Counted from the stretch's first letter, positions 8,743 to 17,782 are shown. The stretch is DNA of 34,920 nucleotides from Bacillota bacterium (GCA_023390555.1 JAEWCQ010000030.1:1-34920); one strand, 5' to 3'. Notes: generated by a model not told the origin, from the letters alone. Made by a program: numbers and translations.

Positions 8743-9195
8743 ATGCTGAGTTTAAATCCCTGGGAACTTTTGTTTACAGTTATCAACATATTAGTTCTAT
8801 ACTGGATATTTAGGAAATTCCTTTTTCAACCAGTGATGAAGGTGATTAATACCAGAGAAGAAATGATAAGGCAGCAGTTCGATTCGGCAAGAAAGAATCA
8901 GGACTCTGCAGATCAGATGAAAACAGAATATCAGGAAAAATTAAAGACTGCACATGTGCAGGCAGAAGAGATTATCGTACATGCAAAACAGCGTGCGGAG
9001 AATGAACACAATCAGATGCTGGTAAAAACCAGAGAAGAATCGGAACGTATGCTGCTGAAAGCAAAGAGTGATATCAAACATGAACAGGTCAAGGCACAAC
9101 AGGAAGCTTCTGCTGAGATAGCAAAACTTGCAGTGATTGCCGCCAGAAAAATTATAAAGACAGGTGAATTACATGATGCAGCAAGCAATGAATAA
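8743..9195 (+). CDS. atpF: F1Fo ATP synthase subunit b
   Basis: Peripheral stalk subunit of 150 residues. One N-terminal membrane helix (about residues 6-26, ending at WIFRKFLFQPV) is followed by a long charged, alanine- and glutamine-rich coiled coil that reaches the delta subunit. A single b gene is present, so the stalk is probably a homodimer. Its 3' end overlaps the atpH start by 23 bases, consistent with translational coupling. Confidence 0.94.
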   Translation: MLSLNPWELLFTVINILVLYWIFRKFLFQPVMKVINTREEMIRQQFDSARKNQDSADQMKTEYQEKLKTAHVQAEEIIVHAKQRAENEHNQMLVKTREESERMLLKAKSDIKHEQVKAQQEASAEIAKLAVIAARKIIKTGELHDAASNE

Positions 9196-9691
9196 TGCGA
9201 AGGTATTATATCAGTTGTCTCTAAGCAGAGAAGATGTGGAAAAGGCGGATCAGCTGTATCATATGGAGCCTGAATTGAGAAAAGTATTGACAAATCCGGT
9301 TATTCCGTATGAGAACAAAGAGAAGATAATCGATCATATTTTTTCTCTGGACGATCTGCCGGAAAAATTTAAAAATTTTTTAAAGGTCATTTGTGCTCAT
9401 GGACAGATTGATGAATTAGATGATATCTTTAAGGCTTATTATGACTACTGGGATGAGAAGCATGATATTTTACGGGCAGAACTGTTCTATGCTGACAGAC
9501 CAGAAGAGAAAGAAATTGAACGGGCTGAGAAATTCCTGATGGGAAAATATCCGGATAAAAAGATTGTCGTGGCAGAGAAGACAGACAGTAATCTGCTGGG
9601 CGGTCTTTTGATCCGGATTGGTCATGAGGAATATGACTGGAGTTATAACGGGCTTTTAAATCAGCTTGAAAAAAAATTAACAGGGAGGTGA
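9173..9691 (+). CDS. atpH: F1Fo ATP synthase subunit delta
   Basis: Links the b stalk to the top of the alpha/beta hexamer. The protein is 172 residues from ATG 9173. A longer reading from GTG 9164 is possible, but AGGTG at 9162-9166 sits correctly for ATG 9173. The N-terminal helical bundle (YQLSLSREDVEKADQLY, then a segment with LTNPVIPYENK) and a C-terminal glycine-containing segment (LLGGLLIRIG) are typical of OSCP/delta. Its TGA stop lies inside the Shine-Dalgarno of atpA. Confidence 0.92.
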   Translation: MMQQAMNNAKVLYQLSLSREDVEKADQLYHMEPELRKVLTNPVIPYENKEKIIDHIFSLDDLPEKFKNFLKVICAHGQIDELDDIFKAYYDYWDEKHDILRAELFYADRPEEKEIERAEKFLMGKYPDKKIVVAEKTDSNLLGGLLIRIGHEEYDWSYNGLLNQLEKKLTGR

Positions 9692-9695
9692 TCCT

Positions 9696-11207
9696 GTGGG
9701 CGCTATCAGTGCTACAGATATAATCTCCATTATTCGAAGTGAAATTGAAAATTTTAATTATGACGAAGAAAGCCGCGAAACAGGAACAGTCATCTATGTT
9801 GGTGACGGAATTGCGACCGTATATGGAATAGACCATGCGATGTACGGTGAAATCGTTGTCTTTGATAATGGAGTAAAAGGTATGGTTCAGGATATCCGTA
9901 AGAATGAAATCGGATGTATTTTGTTTGGTAAGGATACCGGAATCAAAGAAGGAACAAAGGTAAACAGAACCAGAAAGAAAGCAGGTATTCCGGTTGGGGA
10001 TGCCTACATCGGAAGAATTATCAACGCGTTGGGAGAACCGGTCGACGGAAAGGGAGAGATCAAAGCAGATGATTACCGTCCGATCGAACAGGAAGCTCCT
10101 GGTATCGTAGATCGTAAATCCGTTGATACACCAATGGAAACCGGAATCCTTTCCATTGACTCCATGATTCCGATTGGACGTGGTCAGCGTGAGTTGATTA
10201 TCGGTGACCGTCAGACAGGAAAGACATCGATTGCGACCGATACGATTATTAACCAGAAGGACAAAGGCGTAATCTGTATCTACGTTGCAATCGGACAGAA
10301 GTCCTCAAGTGTGGCAAAGATTGTATCAACGTTAGAGAAGTTTGGTGCAATGGATTATTCCGTAATACTTTCCTCAACGGCAAGTGAGTCTGCATCCATG
10401 CAGTATATTGCTCCGTATGCAGGAACGGCACTGGCAGAATATTTCCTGCATCAGGGAAAAGACGTATTGATTGTATATGATGACTTATCCAAGCATGCAG
10501 TGGCATACCGTGCGTTATCCCTGCTTTTAGAGCGTTCTCCTGGACGAGAGGCATATCCTGGAGATGTATTCTATCTGCATTCCAGATTATTAGAGCGTTC
10601 CTGTCGTCTGAGTGATAAAAATGGAGGCGGTTCGATCACTGCACTTCCAATTGTTGAGACACAGGCCGGCGATATTTCTGCTTATATTCCGACAAACGTA
10701 ATCTCTATTACTGACGGACAGATCTTTTTGGAAAGTAATCTGTTCTTTGCCGGTATGAGACCAGCCGTTAACGTTGGTTTATCCGTATCCCGTGTAGGTG
10801 GTTCGGCACAGACGAAAGCGATTAAAAAGGCTTCCGGAAGTATCCGTATCGACCTTGCACAGTATCGTGAAGTGGAGGTATTTACCCAGTTCGCGTCTGA
10901 TTTGGATGATGCAACCAAGGCACAGCTGAGACATGGTAGTGCATTAATGGAATTATTAAAACAGCCGTTATGCCATCCGTTGTCATTGCATGAACAGGCA
11001 ATGACGCTGATTTTTGCAAACAATGGATTATTTGATTCTGTTGAAACAAGTAAAGTAAAGGCATTACAGCGTGATATTTTGGAATATATGGAATTGAACC
11101 ACGATGATTTCTGCAAGGAAATTGAAGAGAAAAAAGCACTGTCCGATGAATTGACGGAAAAGCTTTTGACGTCGGCAAGGGAATACATTTCAGACAGGGA
11201 ACTATAA
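9696..11207 (+). CDS. atpA: F1Fo ATP synthase subunit alpha
   Basis: Non-catalytic nucleotide-binding subunit of the F1 hexamer, 503 residues. The Walker A loop is GDRQTGKT (residues 170-177) and the Walker B strand is VLIVYDDLSKHAVAYR. The C-terminal signature SVSRVGGSAQTKAIKK is intact. Translation starts at GTG 9696 behind a near-perfect GGGAGGTGATC (9683-9693) that overlaps the atpH stop, so the weak start codon is offset by an unusually strong ribosome site and coupling. Confidence 0.97.
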   Translation: MGAISATDIISIIRSEIENFNYDEESRETGTVIYVGDGIATVYGIDHAMYGEIVVFDNGVKGMVQDIRKNEIGCILFGKDTGIKEGTKVNRTRKKAGIPVGDAYIGRIINALGEPVDGKGEIKADDYRPIEQEAPGIVDRKSVDTPMETGILSIDSMIPIGRGQRELIIGDRQTGKTSIATDTIINQKDKGVICIYVAIGQKSSSVAKIVSTLEKFGAMDYSVILSSTASESASMQYIAPYAGTALAEYFLHQGKDVLIVYDDLSKHAVAYRALSLLLERSPGREAYPGDVFYLHSRLLERSCRLSDKNGGGSITALPIVETQAGDISAYIPTNVISITDGQIFLESNLFFAGMRPAVNVGLSVSRVGGSAQTKAIKKASGSIRIDLAQYREVEVFTQFASDLDDATKAQLRHGSALMELLKQPLCHPLSLHEQAMTLIFANNGLFDSVETSKVKALQRDILEYMELNHDDFCKEIEEKKALSDELTEKLLTSAREYISDREL

Positions 11208-11237
11208 TGCAGTATAAACAGATAAGCAGGTGTTGAT

Positions 11238-12119
11238 ATGGCAAATGCAAAGGAAATTCAAAATCGTATGAAGAGTATTCGTGATACCATGAAAATTACG
11301 AATGCCATGTATATGATTTCATCATCAAAACTAAAAAAATCCAGAAAGAGTCTGGAAGATACAGAGCCGTATTTCTATACCCTGCAGTCAGCAATGAGCA
11401 GAATCCTGCGACATATTCCGGATATGGAGAATATCTACTTCCGAACCAACAAAGACAAAAATCCGGAAGATTTAAGAGTGGGCTACATCGTTGTTACTGC
11501 GGATAAAGGTCTGGCAGGAGCTTATAACCACAATGTTCTGAAAATGACGGAAGAACATTTGAAAAAATGTGCACATCCGAAGCTTTTTGTTCTTGGAGAA
11601 CTGGGGCGCCATTATTTTGAACAGCATGGGATTAATATTGATAAACAGTTCCATTATACCGTACAGAATCCTACGTTGAACAGAGCGCGTCATATCGGTG
11701 AGACGATACTGGAACTCTTTCAACAGGAAGAACTGGATGAGGTGTATATCATCTATACCAGAATGGTGAATGCAATGCAGGCGGAAGCACAGCTGTCACA
11801 GCTGTTGCCTTTGAAAAAGGCGGATTTTAAAATTAAGCTTCCAACAGAAGAATTCACGATGCTGCCTTCTCCGGATGAGGTAATGGATCATCTGGTGCCG
11901 GATTACGTGGTTGGATTTGTCTATGGTGCATTGGTAGAATCCTATTCCAGTGAGCAGAATGCCAGAATGATGGCAATGGAAGCAGCAACCAAGAGTGCAA
12001 AAGAGATGCTGCATGATCTGGGTATTTTATATAACCGTGCAAGACAGGCTGCAATTACGCAGGAAATTACGGAAGTTATCAGTGGCGCGAAGTCACAGAA
12101 AAAGAAAAAAGGAAAATAG
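11238..12119 (+). CDS. atpG: F1Fo ATP synthase subunit gamma
   Basis: Central rotor shaft, 293 residues. N- and C-terminal helices form the coiled-coil shaft: KEIQNRMKSIRDTMKITNAM at the start and RARQAAITQEITEVISGA at the end. Between them is the Rossmann-like globular domain (YIVVTADKGLAGAYNHNVLK). A short lysine-rich tail, KSQKKKKGK, follows the usual end. ATG 11238 is preceded by GCAGGTGTTGAT. The spacing to atpD is 21 bases. Confidence 0.95.
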   Translation: MANAKEIQNRMKSIRDTMKITNAMYMISSSKLKKSRKSLEDTEPYFYTLQSAMSRILRHIPDMENIYFRTNKDKNPEDLRVGYIVVTADKGLAGAYNHNVLKMTEEHLKKCAHPKLFVLGELGRHYFEQHGINIDKQFHYTVQNPTLNRARHIGETILELFQQEELDEVYIIYTRMVNAMQAEAQLSQLLPLKKADFKIKLPTEEFTMLPSPDEVMDHLVPDYVVGFVYGALVESYSSEQNARMMAMEAATKSAKEMLHDLGILYNRARQAAITQEITEVISGAKSQKKKKGK

Positions 12120-12140
12120 CCGGAAAGGAGGATTTTAAGA

Positions 12141-13544
12141 TTGAAAACAGGTAAAATTATTCAGGTTTTAGGACCTGTTGTTGACGTAGAGTTTGAAGAC
12201 AGTGATCTTCCGAATATCAAAGACGCGCTGGAAGTACAGAACGGTGATCGGAAATGTGTCATGGAAGTAGCACAGCACATCGGAAATTATACGGTCCGTT
12301 GTATTATGCTGGCATCCAGTGAAGGACTTCATCGCGATATGGAAGTAACGGCAACCGGAAGCGGTATCATGGTTCCGGTCGGAGAGGGAACACTGGGCAG
12401 ATTGTTTAATGTGTTAGGTGAGACGATCGATAATGAAAATAAAATTGAAGATGGTGAGAAATGGGTCATCCATAGAGAACCTCCATCTTTTGAAGAACAG
12501 AACCCGGCAGTCGAAATTCTGGAGACAGGTATCAAGGTAATCGATCTTCTTGCACCGTATGCAAAAGGTGGTAAGATTGGTTTGTTTGGAGGTGCCGGCG
12601 TAGGAAAGACCGTATTGATTCAGGAGCTGATTCGTAATATCGCAACTGAGCATGGCGGATATTCCATCTTTACTGGTGTAGGAGAGCGTTCCAGAGAGGG
12701 TAATGATCTTTGGACGGAAATGAAAGAATCCGGCGTATTGGAGAAAACCGCGCTGGTATTCGGACAGATGAATGAGCCGCCTGGAGCACGTATGCGTGTG
12801 GCAGAGACAGGACTTACCATGGCAGAATATTTCCGTGACGAGAAGCATCAGAACGTATTGCTCTTTATCGATAATATTTTCCGATTCACACAGGCAGGTT
12901 CGGAGGTATCCGCATTGCTTGGACGTATGCCGTCGGCAGTAGGTTATCAGCCGACACTGGCAACGGAAATGGGCGAGCTGCAGGAACGAATCGCTTCAAC
13001 AAAGAATGGTTCTGTTACTTCGGTTCAGGCAGTTTATGTGCCTGCGGATGACTTAACGGACCCGGCTCCTGCAACAACATTTGCACATTTGGATGCAACA
13101 ACGGTTTTGTCCAGAAAGATCGTAGAACAGGGTATCTATCCTGCCGTTGATCCGCTGGAATCCACTTCCCGTATTCTGGAAGCTGATATCGTAGGCGAAG
13201 AGCACTATGCCGTTGCACGTAAGGTGCAGGAGATTTTACAGAAATACAAGGAATTACAGGATATCATTGCAATTCTGGGTATGGAAGAACTTGCAGATGA
13301 GGATAAAACAACCGTTTATCGTGCAAGAAAAATTCAGAAATTTTTGTCACAGCCGTTCCATGTAGCTGAGAACTTCACGGGTATGAAAGGTCTTTATGTG
13401 CCAGTCGCAGAGACGATCCGTGGATTTAAGGCTATCATTGACGGAGAGCTGGATGAATATCCGGAAAATGCATTTTTCAATGTAGGTACAATTGAAGACG
13501 TGAAACGTAAAGCGGAAGAAATGAAACAGAAAGCCGCATCTTAA
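12141..13544 (+). CDS. atpD: F1Fo ATP synthase subunit beta (TTG start)
   Basis: Catalytic subunit, 467 residues. The P-loop is GGAGVGKT (residues 150-157), followed by the GERSREGNDLW region with the catalytic glutamate. Walker B is LLFIDNIFRFTQAGSEVSALLGRMPSAVGYQP, and the DELSEED loop is represented by MEELADED. Translation begins at TTG 12141; AAAGGAGG at 12124-12131 and the family N-terminus MKTGKIIQVLGPVVDVEF fix this choice. The rare start is compensated by the consensus ribosome site. atpC follows after 12 bases. Confidence 0.97.
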   Translation: MKTGKIIQVLGPVVDVEFEDSDLPNIKDALEVQNGDRKCVMEVAQHIGNYTVRCIMLASSEGLHRDMEVTATGSGIMVPVGEGTLGRLFNVLGETIDNENKIEDGEKWVIHREPPSFEEQNPAVEILETGIKVIDLLAPYAKGGKIGLFGGAGVGKTVLIQELIRNIATEHGGYSIFTGVGERSREGNDLWTEMKESGVLEKTALVFGQMNEPPGARMRVAETGLTMAEYFRDEKHQNVLLFIDNIFRFTQAGSEVSALLGRMPSAVGYQPTLATEMGELQERIASTKNGSVTSVQAVYVPADDLTDPAPATTFAHLDATTVLSRKIVEQGIYPAVDPLESTSRILEADIVGEEHYAVARKVQEILQKYKELQDIIAILGMEELADEDKTTVYRARKIQKFLSQPFHVAENFTGMKGLYVPVAETIRGFKAIIDGELDEYPENAFFNVGTIEDVKRKAEEMKQKAAS

Positions 13545-13556
13545 TGAGGTGTTAGT

Positions 13557-13970
13557 ATGAGCAGTTCATTTGAATTAAAAATTATAGCCGCCAATCGTGT
13601 GTTTTTTGATGGAAGGTGCCGTTCATTGATTATTCCGCAGTATGATGGACAGAAGGAAATTCTTGCACATCACGAAAACATGGTAATTGCCATAGATGAT
13701 GGAGAGATGCGCTTTCAGGAAGAAAACAGCGAAGAATGGCAGTACGCCGTCGTAGGAATCGGATTTGTACAGATTATCAATAATCGTGTTACACTTTTGG
13801 TAGAGACGGTAGAAAAACCGGAAGAGATTGATATCGCGAGAGCAAGAGAAGCGAAAGAGCGTGCGGAGGAACAGCTGCGTCAGCAGCAGAGTCTGCAGGA
13901 GTATTATCATTCGAGAGCTTCATTGGCACGTGCAATGTCAAGATTGAAGGCGACAAGTAAATATCGATAG
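13557..13970 (+). CDS. atpC: F1Fo ATP synthase subunit epsilon
   Basis: Rotor foot and regulator of ATP hydrolysis, 137 residues. An N-terminal beta-sandwich (about residues 1-85, with QYDGQKEILAHHENMVIAI) is followed by a helical hairpin (KERAEEQLRQQQ, then SRASLARAMSRLKA). The family motif normally reading GxxG-LPxH is modified here to YDGQKEILAHH. It is the last gene of the atp operon; a long hairpin follows at 14012-14055. Confidence 0.93.
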   Translation: MSSSFELKIIAANRVFFDGRCRSLIIPQYDGQKEILAHHENMVIAIDDGEMRFQEENSEEWQYAVVGIGFVQIINNRVTLLVETVEKPEEIDIARAREAKERAEEQLRQQQSLQEYYHSRASLARAMSRLKATSKYR

Positions 13971-14011
13971 GCAGACGGCCGGTATCCGGCGGTCGCTGTA
14001 TTGATATGTGG

Positions 14012-14055
14012 AAAGAGAGCAGATCAATGGATTTCATTCATTGTCTGCTCTCTTT
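14012..14055. terminator. Hairpin ending the atp operon
   Basis: AAAGAGAGCAGA (14012-14023) pairs perfectly with TCTGCTCTCTTT (14044-14055), and the loop adds a second 5-bp stem (CAATG/CATTG). A smaller GC stem, GCCGG/CCGGC, precedes it near 13978-13990. The T residues lie within the stem rather than in a free tail, so it may combine termination with 3'-end protection. Confidence 0.7.
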
Positions 14056-14071
14056 GCATATGAAAACAAGG

Positions 14072-14106
14072 TTTACTTTACCACTGAAATATAGTAAAGT
14101 GTAAAG
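14072..14106. promoter_or_regulatory. Inverted repeat upstream of the aminotransferase operon
   Basis: CTTTAC (14076-14081) and GTAAAG (14094-14099) form an inverted repeat with a 12-base spacer, nested with TTTAC (14072-14076) and GTAAA (14101-14105). A TATAGT hexamer at 14090-14095 could be a -10 box, though no clear -35 is spaced correctly. The geometry resembles a repressor operator; the regulator is unknown. Confidence 0.35.
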
Positions 14107-14142
14107 AGTATTTTGAATAAACGGAAGAAAGAAGGCAGACAT

Positions 14143-15345
14143 ATGGTTTCAAAAAAGATTCAGGAGGCTCTCGCTGGCAGTTCCGCCATCCGGGCGATGT
14201 TTACGGAGGGAAGAGAACTGGCGAAGCAGGCAGGAGCAGAGAACGTATATGATTTCAGTCTTGGGAATCCGGCAACACCGGCACCGGAAGAACTGAATCA
14301 GGCGGTAAGAGATATTCTGGATGAAGAGGATTCGCTGGTGCTTCATGGATATATGGATAATTCCGGATATGAGGATGTCCGGCAGGCGATCGCAGACAAT
14401 TTGAATCATCGTTTTGAAACACAGTTTGATCATCATAATATTATTATGACCGTAGGGGCAGCCGGCGGTCTCAACATCATTTTAAAGACGATTTTAGATC
14501 CGGGAAATGAAGTCATTGCGTTTACTCCATTCTTTGGAGAATATAAGAGTTATGTTGCCAATTACGACGGAACGCTTGTAACCGCTGCCACGGATAAAGA
14601 GACATTTCAGCCGGATATCCATGATCTTGGGGAGAAGATTACGGCAAATACGAGAGCGGTTATCGTAAATACGCCGAACAATCCGACCGGTGTCGTATAC
14701 AGCGGCGAGACCATGCAGGCACTTGCGGCGGTATTGCAGGAAAAGCAGAAGGAATATGGCACAGATATTTATCTGATATCGGATGAACCCTACCGTGAGC
14801 TGGTCTATGACGGTGTAGAAGAGGAGTTCCTGACAGAATACTATCCGAATACACTGGTCGGCTATTCTTTCAGTAAGTCACTATCACTGCCGGGCGAGAG
14901 AATCGGCTATGTAGTCGTACCGGATGAGGCAGCGGACAGTGAACTCCTGATCCAGGGGATTGGTGTTGCCAACCGCATACTCGGTTTTGTAAATGCACCT
15001 TCCCTGATGCAGAAAGCCGTCGCACGGTGTCTGGAAGAAAGAACAAATATCGCATTCTATGACAAAAACAGAAGTATGCTGTATGAAGGGCTGACACAGC
15101 TTGGATTTACCTGTATCCGTCCGCAGGGTGCATTTTATCTGTGGATGAAGTCACCGGTGGAACAGGAGGAGGAGTTTGTACAGGCAGCCAAAAAATACCA
15201 TATCATTTTCGTGAAGGGAAGTGCCTTTGGATGCCCTGGTTATGTCAGACTGGCGTACTGTGTGTCACCGGAAATGATTGTACGTTCCATGAAAGCTTTT
15301 GAAAAGCTGGCAATGGAGTATTTTGGTGCAGAAGGACGACAGTAG
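14143..15345 (+). CDS. PLP-dependent aminotransferase, class I/II
   Basis: Predicted cytosolic amino acid:2-oxoacid aminotransferase of 400 residues, fold type I. The motifs are NTPNNPTGVVYS, SDEPYRELVYDG (the aspartate that contacts the PLP pyridine nitrogen), and YSFSKSLSLPGERIGYVV with the Schiff-base lysine K245. The sequence resembles aspartate/aromatic-type enzymes rather than HisC, but substrate cannot be read from it. The frame opens at TTG 14113; ATG 14143 is preferred because GAAGG lies about 8 bases upstream and the family N-terminus begins there. It precedes hisC by 19 bases and is presumably in the same transcript. Confidence 0.88.
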   Translation: MVSKKIQEALAGSSAIRAMFTEGRELAKQAGAENVYDFSLGNPATPAPEELNQAVRDILDEEDSLVLHGYMDNSGYEDVRQAIADNLNHRFETQFDHHNIIMTVGAAGGLNIILKTILDPGNEVIAFTPFFGEYKSYVANYDGTLVTAATDKETFQPDIHDLGEKITANTRAVIVNTPNNPTGVVYSGETMQALAAVLQEKQKEYGTDIYLISDEPYRELVYDGVEEEFLTEYYPNTLVGYSFSKSLSLPGERIGYVVVPDEAADSELLIQGIGVANRILGFVNAPSLMQKAVARCLEERTNIAFYDKNRSMLYEGLTQLGFTCIRPQGAFYLWMKSPVEQEEEFVQAAKKYHIIFVKGSAFGCPGYVRLAYCVSPEMIVRSMKAFEKLAMEYFGAEGRQ

Positions 15346-15364
15346 AAAGATACAGGTGAAAAAG

Positions 15365-16426
15365 ATGAAAGCATGGGAAGAAAATATACGCAGGGTTGAT
15401 CCATATGTACCGGGGGAACAGCCGAATAAAGCAGGCATGATAAAACTGAATACAAATGAAAATCCATATCCGCCGGCACCCGGTGTGCTGGAGGCTCTGA
15501 AGAACTTTAACACAGACAGCCTGAAGCTCTATCCGGATCCGACTGCAAAGGTACTGGTAACTGCACTGGCGGAGGCATATGGACTGACACCGGAACAGAT
15601 TTTCGTCGGAGTCGGCTCCGATGATGTACTTGCGATGATTTATCTGACATTTTTTAATTCAAAAAAGCCGATTCTCTTTCCGGATATCACGTATTCTTTT
15701 TATGATGTGTGGGCGGATGTATTTCGTGTTCCCTACGAGCTGATTCCGCTCGATGAGAATTTCCGGATTTTGACGGGAGATTATAAAAAAGAAAACGGAG
15801 GTGTGATTTTCCCGAATCCGAATGCACCGACCGGCGTGTTGATGAAGCTTGCGGATATTGAGGAGATTGTCCAGGCCAATCCCGATGTTATCGTTGTCGT
15901 AGATGAGGCTTATATAGATTTTGGAGGTGTTTCCGCGCTTCCGTTGATTGAGAAATATGAGAATCTGATCGTGGTACAGACCTTTTCCAAATCACGCTCT
16001 ATGGCCGGTATGCGGATTGGGTATGCCATGGCACAGCCAAAACTGATTCAGTATCTGAATGATGTGAAATATTCGTTTAATTCCTATACCATGAATCAGA
16101 CGACCCTGGAACTCGGTGCAAAGGCAGTTGAAGATCGTGCATATTTCGAGAAAACAAGAAACCAGATTATACAGACGCGTGAGTGGGCAAAGCAGGAATT
16201 GAAGGAATTGGGATTTTTATTTGAGGATTCGATGAGCAATTTTATATTTGCGACACATCCGCATGTGCGTGCGGAAGTGCTGTTTACCGCACTTCGTGAG
16301 CAGGATATTTATGTGCGTCATTTCAAAAAACCGGAGAGGATCAGCAATTATTTGAGAATCACGATCGGAACGGAACAAGAGATGGAAGCACTGATTGCGT
16401 TTTTACGCAGCTATCTGCAGGGATAA
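15365..16426 (+). CDS. hisC: Histidinol-phosphate aminotransferase
   Basis: Interconverts histidinol phosphate and imidazole-acetol phosphate using glutamate; HisC-family enzymes often also transaminate aromatic keto acids. The 353-residue protein has the HisC N-terminus (IRRVDPYVPGEQP and LNTNENPYPPAP), the substrate-loop NPNAPTG, VVVDEAYIDF, and the PLP lysine K209 in TFSKSRSMAGMRIGY. The frame opens at 15299 inside the previous gene, but ATG 15365 follows ACAGGTG and matches the family start. No other his genes lie next to it, so it is a detached hisC. A YerC/HisR-like regulator lies 1.4 kb downstream. Confidence 0.9.
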   Translation: MKAWEENIRRVDPYVPGEQPNKAGMIKLNTNENPYPPAPGVLEALKNFNTDSLKLYPDPTAKVLVTALAEAYGLTPEQIFVGVGSDDVLAMIYLTFFNSKKPILFPDITYSFYDVWADVFRVPYELIPLDENFRILTGDYKKENGGVIFPNPNAPTGVLMKLADIEEIVQANPDVIVVVDEAYIDFGGVSALPLIEKYENLIVVQTFSKSRSMAGMRIGYAMAQPKLIQYLNDVKYSFNSYTMNQTTLELGAKAVEDRAYFEKTRNQIIQTREWAKQELKELGFLFEDSMSNFIFATHPHVRAEVLFTALREQDIYVRHFKKPERISNYLRITIGTEQEMEALIAFLRSYLQG

Positions 16427-16470
16427 TAGATCAATGCAGGCTTGGGGAAAACAAGATTTGGGTTAAAATA

Positions 16471-16501
16471 AAAAAGATTGCGCCTTGACGCAATCTTTTT
16501 T
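16471..16501. terminator. Bidirectional terminator after hisC
   Basis: A perfect 12-bp stem (16471-16482 with 16489-16500) with a six-base CCTTGA loop has an A-run on the left and a T-run on the right. It can therefore end both hisC on the plus strand and the lipoprotein gene converging on the minus strand. Confidence 0.85.
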
Positions 16502-16653
16502 ATTCTATAGGAAAGCCCTTGTTGCATTAATGTGTAAAAGTTATGATATTCCTATAGAATAAAAATATAGATGCACAGCTTCGCGTGCGGAACAAAAGCT
16601 GTACGCTCGAAGCAGTAGAATGCGGGAGTGTATGAAGTACACACTTTTGTTCC
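16497..16653. repeat. Nested inverted-repeat element
   Basis: This 157-base non-coding stretch holds two separate inverted repeats. The first is a perfect 17-bp pair at 16497-16513 and 16549-16565 (core ATTCTATAGGAA) with a 35-base spacer. The second pairs 16589-16604 with 16637-16653 (core GGAACAAAAG/CTTTTGTTCC) with one small bulge. Alternative stems compete with the second: ACAGCTT (16575-16581) with AAGCTGT (16596-16602), and GCTTCG (16578-16583) with CGAAGC (16608-16613). It ends 9 bases from the lipoprotein stop codon. It could be a dispersed repeat (REP- or MITE-like) or the structured 3' end of the minus-strand transcript. Confidence 0.55.
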
Positions 16654-16661
16654 ATGATCGT

Positions 16662-17669
16662 TTATTTTGCTGCTTTTTCTGCAAATTCTGTGTTTACAAG
16701 GTTGTCATAAGGGGCATCTCCGCCAAGCACTCCTGCCTCATCGAGGATATCAAGCATCAGATTGTATGCGTCTTTTTGAAGGATCAGATCGGATTTCCAG
16801 GTATCCTGGTCATAATAACGGGTAACGATAGATGTGATCGTTTTTAGATCTGTGTCCGGGAACTGTGGTTCAATTACCTGGGCAATTTGTTCTGGTGTGT
16901 GTGAAGCCGTGTAGTCCATGCCCTTTTGCAGAGCATCGGTAAAGGCCTGTATTACGTCCGGATTCTTTTCGATATAGCTTTTCTTTGCACAGAAGGCAGT
17001 ATATGGCAGATAACCGGATTCCACACCCAAAGATGCAACCACATAGCCGGTTCCTTCTGTTTCAAGTGCGGTAGCACCTGGCTCAAATTCAACGGTATAG
17101 TCACCCTGACCGCCTGAAAAAGCCGCAGCGGTAGCACCGAAATCAATACTCTGGTCAATGGTAAGGTCTTTGGAAGGATCAATGCCCTTCTGCTTTAAAA
17201 TATACTCAAACACCATCTCCGGAGTTCCACCGGCTCTGCCGCCTAGGACAGTGGAGCCTTTGAGCATATCCCAGGAAAAGTTCTCAATCGGTTCCCTGGA
17301 AACCAGGAAATTGCCGGCACGTTGGGTGAGCTGTGCGAAATTGACCGCATAATCTTTGGAACCTTCGACATAGGCGTAGACACTTGCCTCTGTTCCCATA
17401 AATCCAATATCGGCTTCGTTGGATACAAGTGCGGTCATTGTCTTATCCGCTCCAAATCCGGTATTGAGTGTCAGGGAAATTCCTGCATCCTTGAAATATC
17501 CCTTTTCTATGGCTACATACATCGGAGCATAGAAAATGGAATGTGCAACTTCATTCAGCGTGACCGGAGTGAGTTCCCCTTTTCCTCCCGAATGACAGGC
17601 GGTCAGCGGAAGAAGAAGTGCTGTGATCAAAAGACAGGTGAGCGTCCGTTGGAAAAGTGACTTTTTCAT
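16662..17669 (-). CDS. Orphan ABC-transporter substrate-binding lipoprotein (NMT1/THI5-like)
   Basis: Predicted extracytoplasmic solute receptor of 335 residues anchored by lipid. A lipoprotein signal (MKKSLFQR, hydrophobic core, LTAC) places the lipidated cysteine at C25. The mature part matches the SsuA/THI5/NMT1-like periplasmic-binding class II fold: FYAPMYVAIEKGYFKDAGI, TALVSNEADIGFMGTE and GGRAGGTPEMVFEYIL. Relatives bind sulfonates, thiamine precursors, nitrate-type ligands or other small molecules, so the ligand cannot be assigned. No permease or ATPase gene is adjacent. ATG at 17669 has a GGGAGGA ribosome site. It is divergent from the YerC-like regulator, 145 bases apart, and converges on hisC. 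Confidence 0.85.
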   Translation of the reverse strand: MKKSLFQRTLTCLLITALLLPLTACHSGGKGELTPVTLNEVAHSIFYAPMYVAIEKGYFKDAGISLTLNTGFGADKTMTALVSNEADIGFMGTEASVYAYVEGSKDYAVNFAQLTQRAGNFLVSREPIENFSWDMLKGSTVLGGRAGGTPEMVFEYILKQKGIDPSKDLTIDQSIDFGATAAAFSGGQGDYTVEFEPGATALETEGTGYVVASLGVESGYLPYTAFCAKKSYIEKNPDVIQAFTDALQKGMDYTASHTPEQIAQVIEPQFPDTDLKTITSIVTRYYDQDTWKSDLILQKDAYNLMLDILDEAGVLGGDAPYDNLVNTEFAEKAAK

Positions 17670-17753
17670 AAAATCCTCCCTATTGTAAAAGAATTTTGTG
17701 TTATCCTATGAAAAAGGGAAGGGAATTGTGTATGATATTAGAATAAAATTGTA

Positions 17754-17782
17754 TTTACTTTCATACTTTAATATGCTAAAAT
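17754..17782 (+). promoter_or_regulatory. Promoter of the yerC-like gene
   Basis: TTTACT (17754-17759) and TAAAAT (17777-17782) are separated by 17 bases, 33 bases ahead of the start codon. The -10 hexamer lies inside the palindrome at 17773-17790, so a protein bound there would block RNA polymerase. Confidence 0.55.

Noticed and set aside
16620..16847. 75-codon plus-strand frame over the lipoprotein 3' end
   Set aside because: Antisense to the substrate-binding protein and overlaps the inverted-repeat element; no supporting ribosome site.
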